NCBI GenBank assembly: GCA_905221605.1
Contig: CAJNDS010000183.1
Coordinates: forward strand, 139,606-203,605
DNA length: 64,000 nucleotides
Source: Symbiodinium natans
Taxonomy: Eukaryota; Sar; Dinophyceae; Suessiales; Symbiodiniaceae
Direction of reading: 5' to 3'
Part shown: positions 1 through 10,811 of the stretch, piece after piece
Layout: each line of letters starts with the position of its first letter
How positions within the stretch are numbered: the first letter of the stretch is position 1
Program-made: the position numbers and the translations under genes
The notes under the pieces: generated by a model
Database searches by the model: none
What the model was told of the DNA's origin: nothing
The model's input: the letters and a program-made list of their open reading frames with translations, nothing else

Positions 1-23
1 AGGCCCTATTGCAGAGCCCCTCC

Positions 24-270
24 CAACCCTAAACCCTAAAACCCTAAACCATCTTTAACGCCTGCTTCTTTTCGGGGTACCCTAAACCCGAAACCCTAAC
101 CCCTAAAACCCTAAACCATCTTTAAAGCCTGCTTCTTGTCGGGGTACCCGAAACCCTAAACCCTAAAACCCTAAACCCTAAACCCCTAAACCCTGATTCC
201 CTAAACCCTAAAACCCTAAAACCCTAAACCCTAAAACCCTAAACCCCTAAACCCTGATTCCCTAAATCCT
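24..270 (-). repeat. Degenerate telomere-like array (CCCTAAA)
   Basis: C-rich heptamers in several registers (CCCTAAA, CCCTAAAA, CCCCTAAA). They are broken by a duplicated 30-40 bp spacer containing CATCTTTAAxGCCTGCTTCTT (around 50-80 and 117-145), so array and spacer were duplicated together. Confidence 0.9.
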
Positions 271-384
271 TCGATGCCCTGCTTCTTCGCTTTCACTCTG
301 GCGAGCCTCCCACGCCCTCCCCGGATGCAGCGACGTGGCGAAGGCCATCAGAGTCCACGACCTTGGCTTTTGCATTTAGAACTT

Positions 385-650
385 AGCAGGGTTAGGGCTA
401 GGGTTCAGGTTTAGGGTTGCGGGTTTAGGGTTTAGGCTTTAGGGCTTTAGGATCATCAATATGATGAGTATGGCATCCTCGATACGAAAAAAAAACCTGG
501 TCTTCGCGCGCTTGATGCAGCTTTGCTGCCTCCCATAAGTGTCCAACGACCTCCACGTCGCTCTCCTGACGTGTGCTGATGCAGGGTTTAGGGTTTAGGG
601 CTTAGGGTTTAGGATTTCGGGCGTTTTAGGGTTTAGGGTTTAGGAGCTAA
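385..650 (+). repeat. Patchy telomere-like repeats (TTTAGGG)
   Basis: Two short G-rich patches (about 385-452 and 582-650) flank about 130 bp of single-copy sequence. Many units are degenerate. Confidence 0.8.
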
Positions 651-1792
651 AGGTTTGGATATGGCAGACTCCCTAGATTGAGGTCACTTTCGGGGTACCG
701 ATTTGATGGGCCCCTTATACCGCAAAGCAAACCCCCCCTTACGCACAGAACCTCGCATAAGGCCACAACATCTCGAGGACAACATGGAACAGCCTTGAGT
801 CAGATGATGCCTCTGCCCGACACTTAAGATGGCTCCGTCTTTCTCGTAGCCAAGCGGCGCGAGCATTGTTGATCTGGACATCGTAGCGGAAGATGAAGGA
901 CCCGTCCTTCCTGCCACCCGCATAATTAAAACCAAGAGCCCAATAGCAGGTACTCTCGGAAACCTTCAAATGCGGCTTGTTGTGGGGTGTGGCCGAAAGC
1001 TGGAGCATCAAGGAAGGGCCCTGCACACGAGAAGTCATGAATAGCATGACCCTTCACGCCAGCAGCGAGCGTGCGCGACATTAGGGTTTCCAAGAAGGGC
1101 ATGACGGGACCCGAGCCGGCGTCAGGAGCATGAGGCCGGCCCTAACCAACAAGGGGCGTAAGGGAGCACCCCAATCGGCGAGCATCAGCAACATCAGGCC
1201 GGCCCCCAAACCAGGCTTCGCCCCAGCCCTTGCGGGGTATTACCTGAGACCTCGTAGTGACCGGCGAGTCGGGTAAGTGAGTTGAGAACTGCCTGGACCG
1301 AGCCCGAGAAAGCAAAAAGGCCGAGCCGGAAAGCAAAGCAGCATGAGCCAGAAAGCAAAAACAGCGCGAGTCAGAAAACCCGCCGGGGGAAGCAGGAATT
1401 GAGCTTTGACCCTCCAAAACCCTGAAGCCCCCAGCTTCCCCCCAAGGCCCACAGTCAAACTATTTTGGCCCTGGCCGCATCTTGAGTGGAACCCACAGGA
1501 AATGCAGAGGCTTTGCGCCCCTGGAGTTCAACAGCATACCCTGGCATGTTGGCAACTACAGGTCCTCTCAGACGTCAGCGTGTGCATATCTTCATGTGCA
1601 GTTGCACAAGACCTGCCTCGCATGTGTTTATATGCATGTATATTTCTATATGGGTTTTTGCCTATCTACCTCCCCGGGGGTGAGAAGGCCTCGAAAAGGC
1701 AAAGGAAAAGTACGTAAATGTCTATAATTTGCTGTAGTACTTAGCTTTAGTATGGCACGTGCCTTTTTCCTATTTGTTGGCGTTTCGGGGGG
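651..1792. other. Gene-free stretch, no recognisable feature
   Basis: GC-rich sequence with several short overlapping open frames on both strands, none with recognisable protein character. No convincing repeat was seen. Confidence 0.4.
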
Positions 1793-1892
1793 TTTGGGAT
1801 TTAGGGTTTGGGGTTTAGGGTTTAGGGTTTAGGGTTTAGGGTTTAGGGTTTAGGGTTTAGGGTTTAGGGTTTAGGGTTTAGGGTTTAGGGTT
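1793..1892 (+). repeat. Telomere-like array (TTTAGGG)
   Basis: About 11 near-perfect TTTAGGG units after two degenerate ones. The array ends abruptly at unique sequence. Confidence 0.95.
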
Positions 1893-2017
1893 TCTGTACA
1901 ATTGTTGAAAGCCGGGTGCCTCCCCACCGGCTCCGCCCGAGCGCCGAGGATCACCTCCAAGTGAGGGGCAGCCGAGGCTTCTTTGTTGTCGGTTTCTAGG
2001 GGGTGGGGGGGTTTTCG

Positions 2018-2076
2018 GGTTTAGGGTTTAGGGCTTAGGGTTTAGGGTTTAGGGTTTAGGGTTTAGGGTTTAGGGT
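2018..2076 (+). repeat. Telomere-like array (TTTAGGG)
   Basis: About eight TTTAGGG units. Both sides carry a similar GGGTGGGGGGGTTT / GAGTGGGGGGGTTT motif, so the array may have expanded inside a small duplicated segment. Confidence 0.9.
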
Positions 2077-2216
2077 CGTTTTGGGGAGTGGGGGGGTTTC
2101 GGTTGAAAGACATCTTTTTTCGAGTAGGAATACTGGGTGCGAACTTGGTGTCCCTTGCCCTCTGTCCATGGCCGTCGTTCCCAAAGCTCCCGGACAGACA
2201 GTCAGGGTAGGACACA

Positions 2217-3059
2217 TACAGTGTGGGGCCCCTCAGTTATAAATTGATTTATAACCTCTATAAATCAATTTATCATTCTCCTAACATAATGTGTAAGTTG
2301 TTAAGTTCATGGTTTAGTTATAAAATATTTGTTCAAGATATAAGCTAGTTATAAGTTTTTACTGCCCAACTTATAAGTAACTTATACAACTTAGCTCTAA
2401 AAAACAGCGTTTTCATGAGATCCATGCTCGCGACTGTCAAATACAGGATTTTGCAAGGTTATAGGCTCGGAACGAATGTTTTTCAGGTTTTTATTGTCTC
2501 GAGGAGTTTCCACAGCTGATGTTCCGGGCCGGGCCGTGTTTTGCGAAGCGTTTGGCTACACATCCGGACACGCAGGGGACACATCGCGGACACATGCGAA
2601 GAGGGCGGACACACAGGAAAACACCGGATACACTCCAAAAACTTGGCGGACACACCGGACACATCGCGGACACATCGGGTTTTCGACACACGCGGGCACA
2701 CGGGGACACATCCCCACATCCCAAGCGCATGCGCTGAACGTTTTGTGTCTTTGCCTGCAGCCGTTTTGTTTCCTGTCTCAGCCAGACAGCTTTCGTTTCT
2801 CCGCAACACCAACTTGCTTTGAGATGGCGTTGCAGGGCCAGGAGACGCCTCTTCTTGAAGAGCGCCCAAAAACCTCTTCTTTTAAGACATGGGCTCTGCA
2901 TGATGACTTTTTACTACAAAAACAACATTTTGTAACTTATAAATCAACTTATAAGTTGGCTAACTAACTTAGCAAACTTAGTGTATGAGTTGGTTATAAG
3001 TGCTCTAAGTAACATATAATTATCTTCACTTATTTATAACTAAGGGGCCCCACACTGTA
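2217..3059. mobile_element. Non-autonomous DNA transposon, Tc1/mariner-like ends
   Basis: The ends form an inverted repeat of about 25 bp beginning CAGTGTGGGGCCCC and ending in GTTATAAA, with one mismatch (C at 2234 against T in the right arm). Each end is bounded by TA, as expected for a TA target duplication, and CAGTG...CACTG termini are typical of Tc1/mariner. The arms continue as AT-rich sequence rich in TTATAA hairpins. The core (about 2565-2720) is a degenerate array of GGACACA/CGGACACAT motifs. A 163-codon open frame at 2476-2967 mostly translates those short repeats (THRTHRG-like), and no transposase is visible. I read it as a deletion derivative or MITE-like element; assignment to the superfamily rests only on the ends. 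Confidence 0.75.
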
Positions 3060-3458
3060 CGTGCGGTGGCGAACTCTAACACCCTACGCCTAAACGAAAG
3101 TCGAAAGTCCCTTAAGGCTTGCCCTCCTGGCCAAGGGGCGCGCTCGACTGCCAGGACACTCGTCAGCGGAAGCATGCCTCTCTCTCTAGCGTCCGTGGAG
3201 GAAGGGGGGGCAACGGGGGGTTTTGATCTATAGGGCTGCTCAGAGAGAGGGAACCCCGTACCCGCCTGTCTCCTATTTGGGGTGCTTTGGGGGTTGAGGT
3301 CCGGTTTTCGGATTTGGGGAAGGTGGAGCGGGCAGACGGCGTCGACATCGTGCCTGGAACCCGAGAAAAGATGCCAAGGACCCCGAAGGAACAGGAACGC
3401 TTCAACATGCTCACTCGCAGCGCTGCAACCATCTTATCCCCCCCCTCCCAAAGCCTTA

Positions 3459-3567
3459 TAATGTAGGAGCCTGAATAATTAGAACAGGATTTTGAGGGGT
3501 ATTATGGTACAACTATCAAGGGGCCATAAGGGAACATTCTTGGTAAGTACTCCGACCCCTACATTAA
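3459..3567. mobile_element. Foldback MITE-like element, family F3
   Basis: The ends match in inverted orientation (TAATGTAGGAGCC at left, GACCCCTACATTA at right), with the internal motifs AATTAGAACAGG, GGGGCCATAAGGGAA and ACTCCGACCCC. Related copies in this window lie near 14036, 17868, 24232, 34151 and 49565. Confidence 0.7.
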
Positions 3568-3878
3568 CCATCTTTACACCCCCCAAAACCCCGTTTTTTC
3601 CCCAAGACCCGCAGCAAGTCCCGGGCCTTCCTCGGCCTCCGACACGCAGGGCACGTTCTTTGGCCGGCCATCTTCCGACAAAGCGAGGCGGCCCACCTAA
3701 CACAGGGGCCTTTAATAATTAGAATGTGTGTGTGTGTTTGTTTTTTTTTTTTTTCGTTTTTTTTGGGGAGGGGGTATAGTCTATTTAAAAAAAGGGTGCC
3801 ATAAGGGAATACTGTTTAGTCATTATTCCGACCCGATACTAATAACTGAATAACGAGTAACTCGAAGGTGGGGGGTGT

Positions 3879-4011
3879 GTACTTGGAGGTTCATGGGTAG
3901 TTATAAGTGGGGTTGCAAGTAAGGCAGCTACAGGTATACGCTATACCTGGTTATAACCTTGTTTAGGTTACTTGTAACCCTACTCCTAACAACCCATGAA
4001 GCTTGCAAGTG
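3879..4011. mobile_element. Foldback element, family F2
   Basis: The left arm contains ACTTGGAGGTTCATGGGTAG and the right arm AACCCATGAAGCTTGCAAGT, giving an imperfect hairpin with GTTATAAC/ACTTGTAAC motifs inside. Related elements lie at 27001-27137, 55577-55668 and 61436-61533, and a degraded one near 5078-5160. Confidence 0.7.
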
Positions 4012-4424
4012 AGGTTTAGGGTTCATAGGATGTATGACGTAGGATGTAGCGTCCAACGTAAGGATGCCGCGGGTTTTTGAAGGATCGATGGTAGAACAGT
4101 ACAAGCTCCTTGCCACTTCCCTTCTTCACACAACCTTTTATAAGGCTTGCGGCGTAGGGCTATGGCTTCAGGTCTTGCGGTGTTTAGGCTGTATTACAAA
4201 GAATATATTAGAGAGGTTCGATATTAAATATTATATCAAATTTTATATATATTAATATATATATAGAGTAATATAGGAGCCACCCAACGAATACACAAGC
4301 ACACCCTAAGACGTCAAACCCAAAGCCGGGCCGCGCGTGCGCTGAAGGAGCGGCTTTCCAGCCTGCGCGGCACGGCCGTGGAGAGAGAACCCTGTTCCAA
4401 AGAAATCAGAAGAAGAAGAATAGC

Positions 4425-4500
4425 AATAACAATCATCATAAGAATAATAATCACAAGCATAGTAGCAATACTACTATTATTAATAATAATGATAGTAATG
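4425..4500. repeat. AT-rich trinucleotide repeat
   Basis: Imperfect (AAT/ATC/ATA)n run. It accounts for the isoleucine-rich open frames found here on both strands. Confidence 0.85.
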
Positions 4501-4788
4501 CTGTCCCCTCTTAAGGGATGCGGTCCCTTGGTTTCAACAGGGTTGGGACTCAACCCTTAACAGATAGGTGAGAAGTTCTGCGGCCTCTGGCTGCTTCTCA
4601 GATCTCGAACTGGAAACCTCACCAGCACGACGGCCGAATGCCGCAGAACACAACTTTGGAGAAATGTAGGGGCATAGGGGCACTGGGGGGGGGTAACTCT
4701 GCAGACTGGGCGGGATTTAACGGATGCGCGAGCACTCCCAGCGCCCCTCTTCGAGGTGTCACAAACAACAGCTGATGGGCTTGACACG

Positions 4789-4906
4789 GTTTAGGGTTTA
4801 GGGTTCAGGGTTCAGGGTTTAGGGTTTGGGTTTAGGGTTTGGGGTTTGGGGTTTGGGGTTAGGGTTTAGGGTTTGGGGTTTGGGGTTTGGGGTTTAGGGC
4901 TTAGGG
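4789..4906 (+). repeat. Telomere-like array, mixed TTTAGGG/TTTGGGG
   Basis: TTTAGGG units interspersed with TTCAGGG and clusters of TTTGGGG. Confidence 0.9.
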
Positions 4907-5308
4907 GGCAAAACAATCCACTAGACTCCGGAAAAACCAGGCCAAGCCGCTGCCGTGCATCGTACCGTACGGAGTCTCGAGGCTGGTTCCGCTCTCGTAG
5001 ATCCACTCGCCGCCCGGGGGGAGCACCGGGGTGACGCCACGGGCACCTATCACTCAAAACGGCGGCCCGGATGCGCACACATGGCTACTTCGAGGGTCAT
5101 GGTACTCATAAACCAAATAATGCCTGTGCTTATAGCCCACTTATAAGCCCCTTAAGTGCCCTAATATGGATATAAGTACAGCTGTAGGTACAGTTATCAT
5201 TGGTTCAAGTGGTGCCGAAACAAGCTACTGCTCGTCATGGGTAGCTACTGGTAGGGATTATAAAGTATAGCCAACACTAAGTGAACTCTGACAATGCTGT
5301 GGCCAGGC

Positions 5309-5395
5309 ACCCTAAACCCTAAACCCTAAACCCTAAACCCTAAACCCTAAACCCTAAACCCTAAACCCTGAACCCTGAACCCTGAACCCTAAACC
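5309..5395 (-). repeat. Telomere-like array (CCCTAAA)
   Basis: About nine CCCTAAA units followed by three CCCTGAA units, so a variant is clustered at one end. Confidence 0.95.
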
Positions 5396-5538
5396 CAACA
5401 CCCTAATGGAAAGGAGGGCCACTGCGGCCCAACGACCCGGGCCCTTCACCTCTGTCTCCAGTTCGCCCAAGGCGTCGACGAAAACCCAGTGCCGCGTCAG
5501 CATCTGCACGGTCTCCTGCTGGCTGGCATGGGCTTGCA

Positions 5539-5619
5539 TCCTAAACCCTAAACCCTAAACCCTAAACCCTAGACCCTAAACCCCAAACCCCAAACCCTAA
5601 ACCCTAAACCCTAAACCCT
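5539..5619 (-). repeat. Telomere-like array (CCCTAAA)
   Basis: About eleven units including CCCCAAA and CCCTAGA variants. It is separated from the preceding array by 140 bp of unique sequence. Confidence 0.93.
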
Positions 5620-5745
5620 TGTTGCTTGGTGCACAAGGTGGTAAGCACAAGCAAGCAACAACAACAGAGCCCACATCTTGGAGCCGGCATATCTTAGCAT
5701 GCAGCCCACGAGAGCACAGCATCTCAGGCGACAGGGTGGCCGGGG

Positions 5746-5963
5746 TTTAGGGTTTGGGGTTTAGGGTTTAGGGTTTCGGGTTTCGGGTTTCGGGTTTAGG
5801 GTTTAGGTTTAGGGTTTAGGGTTTAGGGTTTAGGGTTTAGGGTTTAGGGTTTAGGGTTTAGGGTTTAGGGTTTAGGGTTTAAGGTTTAGGGTTTAGGGTT
5901 TAGGGTTTAGGGTTTAGGGTTTAGGGTTTAGGGTTTAGGGTTTAGGGTTTAGGGTTTAGGGTT
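5746..5963 (+). repeat. Telomere-like array (TTTAGGG)
   Basis: About 30 units with a block of three TTTCGGG variants near the left end. Its orientation is opposite to the array just upstream. Confidence 0.96.
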
Positions 5964-6211
5964 GACTTCACATTAATGATTCCCGCCGCAATTGTAAAAT
6001 CCAGCTGCCGGAACACAATATTGTAACCCGCCACAATTGTAAAATCCGACCCGGGAAATCCGTTTTTTACGGGCGTGGTGCTACTACCTAATATTAAAAC
6101 TAATAGTACGTCCTACCAGGATTTAGGCGAATACAATTGAGGAGGCCCTGGCCGGAGAGATTGATCAATCAAGGGGGGCGGGGGGGGGGGGGTTTATTAA
6201 TGCGAAGTCAA

Positions 6212-6328
6212 CATTAGGGTTTAGGGTTTAGGGTTTCGGGTTTCGGGTTTCGGGTTTCGGGTTTAGGGTTTAGGGTTTAGGGTTTAGGGTTTAGGGTTTA
6301 GGGTTTAGGGTTTAGGGTTTAGGGTTTG
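6212..6328 (+). repeat. Telomere-like array (TTTAGGG)
   Basis: About 16 units, again with a block of four TTTCGGG variants near the left end, matching the composition of the array at 5746. The bases before both arrays are similar, so the pair may be a duplication. Confidence 0.95.
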
Positions 6329-6713
6329 CGTGCGGCAGTTGACTCTGCTGCGGGGAGCGGAGGCAAAGCTTCCCAAGACGCGGAGCCGGACACAATGGAG
6401 ACGTTGCAACGCCTCTTGAGACGCGGGAGCTGTTGATCCGCATCGTTCGGATTGTCTTGGTGCAGTCGGCAGTCTGGCTCACGGGCAACATGCTTCGGGG
6501 CAACGCAGACATGCGCAGGTTGTTCGACGATGCCCATGTGGACCGCAGTGTGATGGACGACTTCATACACAAGGCCCAGAGCCCGAGCCGCTGTTGAATG
6601 GAGGGCACTTACATACGGCCTGGCCTGGGCCTCGTAATCCTAGTTGTCCAGCAACCTGGGGGAATTGAGAGTTCTCCATTTAGCGCGTTTTCGAAATTTA
6701 CAGTTCCGGATTA
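6329..6713. other. Gene-free stretch
   Basis: A minus-strand open frame covers 6312-6608 but has no recognisable protein features. Nothing else was seen. Confidence 0.35.
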
Positions 6714-6801
6714 AGAATATTGATAAAGTGATGAAATAGTGAAATAAATCACTTGAAAAAGGAACAAGTGATTTCACTATTTCGTCACTTTGTCAATATT
6801 T
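6714..6801. mobile_element. AT-rich foldback element
   Basis: Nearly perfect inverted repeat. Arms of about 35 bp contain AATATTGATAAAGTGATGAA at left and its complement (TCGTCACTTTGTCAATATT) at right, around a loop of about 11 bp. The element is much more AT-rich than its surroundings, as expected of a MITE. Confidence 0.75.
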
Positions 6802-6970
6802 TAAATTGAAAATGGTGAAAAACCCAATTGCAAAGCAACGAAATTCTATTCTCTTGTGTTTTTTATCGTTGCACTTGATATTTTCATTGCGTTTAATGAT
6901 CTTGAATTAGTTCCCGAAAGCATCGCGAAGGGTTCTTCCGTGCGGAGCCCCCTGACACAACAACATAGAC

Positions 6971-7091
6971 TGAAGTGCATAGAGTGAAGTGCATAGAGTG
7001 AAGTGCATAGAGTGAAGTGCATAGAGTGAAGTGCATAGAGTGAAGTGCATAGAGTGAAGTGCGAAGTGCATAGAGTGAATTGCATAGAGTT
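6971..7091. repeat. 14 bp tandem repeat
   Basis: About 8.5 copies of TGAAGTGCATAGAG. The same GTGCATA core recurs in the 140 bp unit at 9914 and in degenerate form at 10330-10640. Confidence 0.95.
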
Positions 7092-7222
7092 TAGTAATCA
7101 GTGAATACAAATTTCTAGATTTACGTAGAATTTACTAGACCTTCGTACCCAGTCCTAGATTTCTAAATTAAAATTACTCTTTCTAAGGCGGCGGGCTGGG
7201 TTGACATCGCCAATCGGGATTG

Positions 7223-7628
7223 CAACCCTCTGCGGGTTTCGGCGTGGTCGCGGTGCTAAAACCGTCGTTTTTTTTACGTTTCTTGATTTGCGCGGACAAC
7301 CCTCTGCGGGTTTCGGCGTGGTCGCGGTGCCAAAACCGTCGTTTTTTTACGTTTCTTTGTGTCCGCGGACAACCCTCTGCGGGTGATCGCCGGGTCGCGG
7401 TGCTAAAACCGTCGTTTTTGGAACTTTTTTCCGTGGCCGCAGACAACCCTCTGCGGGTTTCGGCGTTGGCGCGGTGCCAAAACCATCGTGTTTTGGCCTT
7501 TTTTGACAAACAAACGTAACCCCTCTGCGGGTTGCGGCGTTGGCACGGTGCCAAAACCCTCGTGTTTTTGCGTTTTTTGACATACGAACGTAACCCCTCT
7601 GCGGGTTTCGGCGTGGTCGCGGTGCCAA
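7223..7628. repeat. 74 bp tandem repeat
   Basis: About 5.5 copies. CAACCCTCTGCGGGTTTCGG starts at 7223, 7297, 7370 and 7444, and variants start near 7518 and 7592. The T-rich middle (CGTCGTTTTTTTACGTTTC) varies most. Confidence 0.93.
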
Positions 7629-7629
7629 A

Positions 7630-8033
7630 GTCGACTTTTGTAGTACGGACACGCGGAGCTTCCGTGGCTGGAAAGTCGAGTTTTGTAGTACAGACGTAGT
7701 ACGCCGCGGACACCCGGAGCTTCCGTGGCAGGAAAGTCGACTTTTGTAGTACAGACGTAGTACGCCGGGGACGCCCGGAGCTTCCGTGGCTGGAAAGTCG
7801 ACTTTTGTAGCACAAACGTAGTACGCAGCGGACACCCGGAGCTTCCGTGGCTGGAAAGTCGACTTTTGTAGTACAAATGTAGTACGCCACGGACACGCGG
7901 AGCTTCCGTGGCTGGAAAGTCGACTTTTGTAGCACAAACGTAGTACGCCGAGTACGCCGCGGACACGCGGAGCTTCCGTGGCTGGAAAGTCGACTGTTTG
8001 TAGTACAGACGTAGTACGCCGCGGACACCCTGG
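7630..8033. repeat. 61 bp tandem repeat
   Basis: About 6.5 copies anchored on GTCGACTTTTGTAGTAC and GGAGCTTCCGTGGCTGG, mostly spaced 61 bp. The first unit is short (45 bp) and the last has an internal 9 bp duplication (AGTACGCCG). Confidence 0.93.
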
Positions 8034-8034
8034 G

Positions 8035-9900
8035 CGTCTGAAAACACCGCAAATAGCATGGTAACGGACATCTGGGCGCATGAAAACACCGCAATTAGCA
8101 TGGTAACGGACATCTGGGCGCTTGAAAACACCGCAAATAGCATGGTAACGGACATCTGGGCGCATGAAAACACCGCAAATAGCATGGTAACGGACATCTG
8201 GGCGCTCGAAAACACCGCAAAGAGCATGGTAACGGACGCTTGAAAGCACCGCAAATAGCATGGTAACGGACAACTGGGCGCTTGAAAACACCGCAAATAG
8301 CATGGAAGCGGAATTCCGGACATGCGAAAACCTCGCAAATAGCATGGAAGCGGAATTCCGGACATGCTTGAAAACCTCGCAAATAGCATGGAAGCGGAAT
8401 TCCGGACGTGCTAACATGGGCACGGAACTCGCAAATAACGTGGGCGCGGAACTCTGGGGCTTTGAAAACTTCGCAAATAACATGGGCGCGGAATTCTGGG
8501 GCTTTGAAAACCTAGCAAATAACGTGGGCGCGGAATTCTGGGGCTTCGAAACCCTCGCAAATAACGTGGGCGCAAATAGCATGGTAACGGACATCTGGGC
8601 GCATGAAAACACCGCAAATAGCATGGTAACGGACATCTGGGCGCTTGAAAACACCGCAAATAGCATGGTAACGGACATCTGGGCGCATGAAAACACCGCA
8701 AATAGCATGGTAACGGACATATGGGCGCTCGAAAACACCGCAAAGAGCATGGTCACCGACATGTGGCGCTTGAAAGCACCGCAAATAGCATGGTAACGGA
8801 CAACTGGGCGCTTGAAAACACCGCAAATAGCATGGAAGCGGAATTCCGGACATGCGAAAACCTCGCAAATAGCATGGAAGCGGAATTCCGGACATGCTTG
8901 AAAACCTCGCAAATAGCATGGAAGCGGAATTCCGGACACGCTTGAAAACCTCGCAAATAGCATGGAAGCGGAATTCCGGACATGCTTGAAAACACCGCAA
9001 ATAGCATGGAAGCGGAATTCCGACATGCTTGAAAACCTCGCAAATAGCATGGAAGCGGAATGCCGGACATGCTTGAAAACCTCGCAAATAGCATGGAAGC
9101 GGAATGCCGGACATGCTTGAAAACCTCGCAAATAGCAGGGAAGCGGAATTCCGGACATGCGAAAACCTCGCAAATAGCATGGAAGCGGAATTCCGGACAT
9201 GCGAAAACCTCGCAAATAGCGAGCTTCGAAATCCTCGCAAACACGGAACTGTGGGGCTTCGAAATCCTCGCAAATAACGTGGGCGCGGAATTCTGGGGCT
9301 TTGCAAACCTAGCAAATAACGTGGGCGCGGAATTCTGGGGCTTCGAAACCCTTGCAAATAACGTGGGCGCGGAACTGTGGGGCTTCGAAATCCTCGCAAA
9401 TAACGTGGGCGCGGCATTATGGAGCTTCGATATCCTCGCAAACACGGAACTGTGGGGCTTCGAAATCCTCGCAAATAACGCGGGCGCGGAATTGTGGAGC
9501 TTCGAGATCCTCGCAAACAACTGGGGACGGTGTTTTCGAAGTCGCTGTTTTCAAAAGCATCGCAAATACCATGGTCCCCGAATTCGCTGTTTCCAAAAGC
9601 ATCGCAAATACCATGGTCCCCGAATTCGCTGTTTCCAAAACCATCGCAAATACCACGGTCCCCGAATTCGCTGGTTCCAAAAGCATCGCAAATACCATGG
9701 TCCCCGAATTCGCTGTTTCCAAAACCATCGCAAATACCATGGTCCCCGACTCGCAAATAACGTGGGCGCGGAACTCTGGGGCTTTGAAAACCTCGCAAAT
9801 AACATGGGCGCGGAATTCTGGGGCTTTGAAAACCTAGCAAATAACGTGGGCGCGGAATTCTGGGGCTTCGAAATCCTCGCAAACAACTTGGGGACGGTGT
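8035..9900. repeat. 42 bp compound satellite, four unit types
   Basis: About 44 units, most 42 bp, all sharing a GCAAATA-(A/G)C(A/G)TGG core. Four classes differ in the second half: TAACGGACATCTGGGCGC, AAGCGGAATTCCGGACATG, GCGCGGAATTCTGGGGC and TCCCCGAATTCGCTGTTTC. Classes occur in blocks, and a block order (first class into second class) appears twice, around 8040-8400 and 8575-8990. Because 42 is a multiple of three and the unit lacks stops in several frames, long open frames arise on both strands; I do not read them as genes. Confidence 0.93.
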
Positions 9901-9913
9901 TGTGGATCTTGTC

Positions 9914-10298
9914 CTGAGTTCTTGCTTCCTGAAAGGCGCTCTGGACTATGAGCTTGGACTTCAGAGCGACTGCCGATGATGCTCATGGCTGACGGCCTCG
10001 CGTTGGATGTTTTTGTCTTGCTGTAGTGGAAGTGCATAGTACATGCGTGCATGCTGAGTTCTTGCTTCCTGAAAGGCGCTCTGGACTATGAGCTTGGACT
10101 TCAGAGCGACTGCCGATGATGCTCATGGCTGACGGCCTCGCGTTGGATGTTTTTGTCTTGCTGTAGTGGAAGTGCATAGTACATGCGTGCATGCTGAGTT
10201 CTTGCTTCCTGAAAGGCGCTCTGGACTATGAGCTTGGACTTCAGAGCGACTGCCGATGATGCTCATGGCTGACGGCCTCGCGTTGGATGTTTTTGTCT
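9914..10298. repeat. 140 bp tandem repeat, 2.75 copies
   Basis: Units start at 9914, 10054 and 10194 with exactly the same spacing and appear identical by eye. The third copy breaks off after GTTTTTGTCTT. The unit ends in AAGTGCATAGTACATGCGTG, linking it to the GTGCATA repeats on either side. Confidence 0.97.
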
Positions 10299-10329
10299 TT
10301 TCTTTCATGGCTTCGCGTGGATTGGACGT

Positions 10330-10640
10330 GCGCAGTCGAGTCGGGTGCATACAAGTGAAGTTCATACAGTTGCTCAAACGCAATAAGTTCAAATGAATAC
10401 AGTTGCTCAAGTGCAATACGTTCAAAAATGTCGAGTTCAAGTCCGTTAACTTCAGATGTATTGAATGCCGATGAAGTGTATAGAGTTCACCACAAGTGCA
10501 TGGCATTCAACACTTGAATGCTATGCAGTTCTATTGCATAGCACGTGCAGTATACAAGTGCAGTATACAAGTGAGTATGCAACCATATAAGTGCATACAC
10601 TTGTCCAAGTGCATACAGTTCGAATGCAAAGAGTCAAGTG
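10330..10640. repeat. Degenerate GTGCATA/CAGTT short-period repeat
   Basis: Loose 14-20 bp periodicity with AAGTGCATACAGTT-like words, some as AAGTTCAAATG. Probably an old, decayed relative of the 14 bp array at 6971. Confidence 0.65.
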
Positions 10641-10767
10641 CATGGAGTCAACGCACGGCAAATGGATGCTTTCGGGCCATCCCTCTTCTAGTTGGGTCTA
10701 TTTTTCATTGAATTTCAAGTCCTTTTCGTGAATTCGAATTATTTTGAAATAAAATTGCGGGGATGTG

Positions 10768-10811
10768 CCCCGGGGGGGGGGGGGGGGGTGGGTGGTACCC
10801 ACCCCCCCCAA
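10768..10811. repeat. G-tract/C-tract foldback
   Basis: A run of about 18 G, then GGTACC, then a C-tract, giving a short perfect hairpin. Homopolymer length may be unreliable in assembly. Confidence 0.8.

Noticed and set aside
2476-2967. 163-codon frame inside the transposon-like element
   Set aside because: Mostly translates the GGACACA repeats and shows no transposase motif such as a DDE/D signature.
4314-4560. Hydrophobic isoleucine-rich frames on both strands resembling membrane peptides
   Set aside because: They translate an AT-rich trinucleotide microsatellite.
7347-9215. 622-codon minus-strand open frame (and several other 200-450 codon frames here)
   Set aside because: It lies entirely on tandem satellite DNA; the repeated peptide (FHAICEVF..., YLRGF...) just translates the repeat, and equally long frames exist in other phases and on the other strand.
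8035-9900. CRISPR array
   Set aside because: Units are contiguous 42 bp repeats without unique spacers, with no cas genes, in an apparently eukaryotic sequence.
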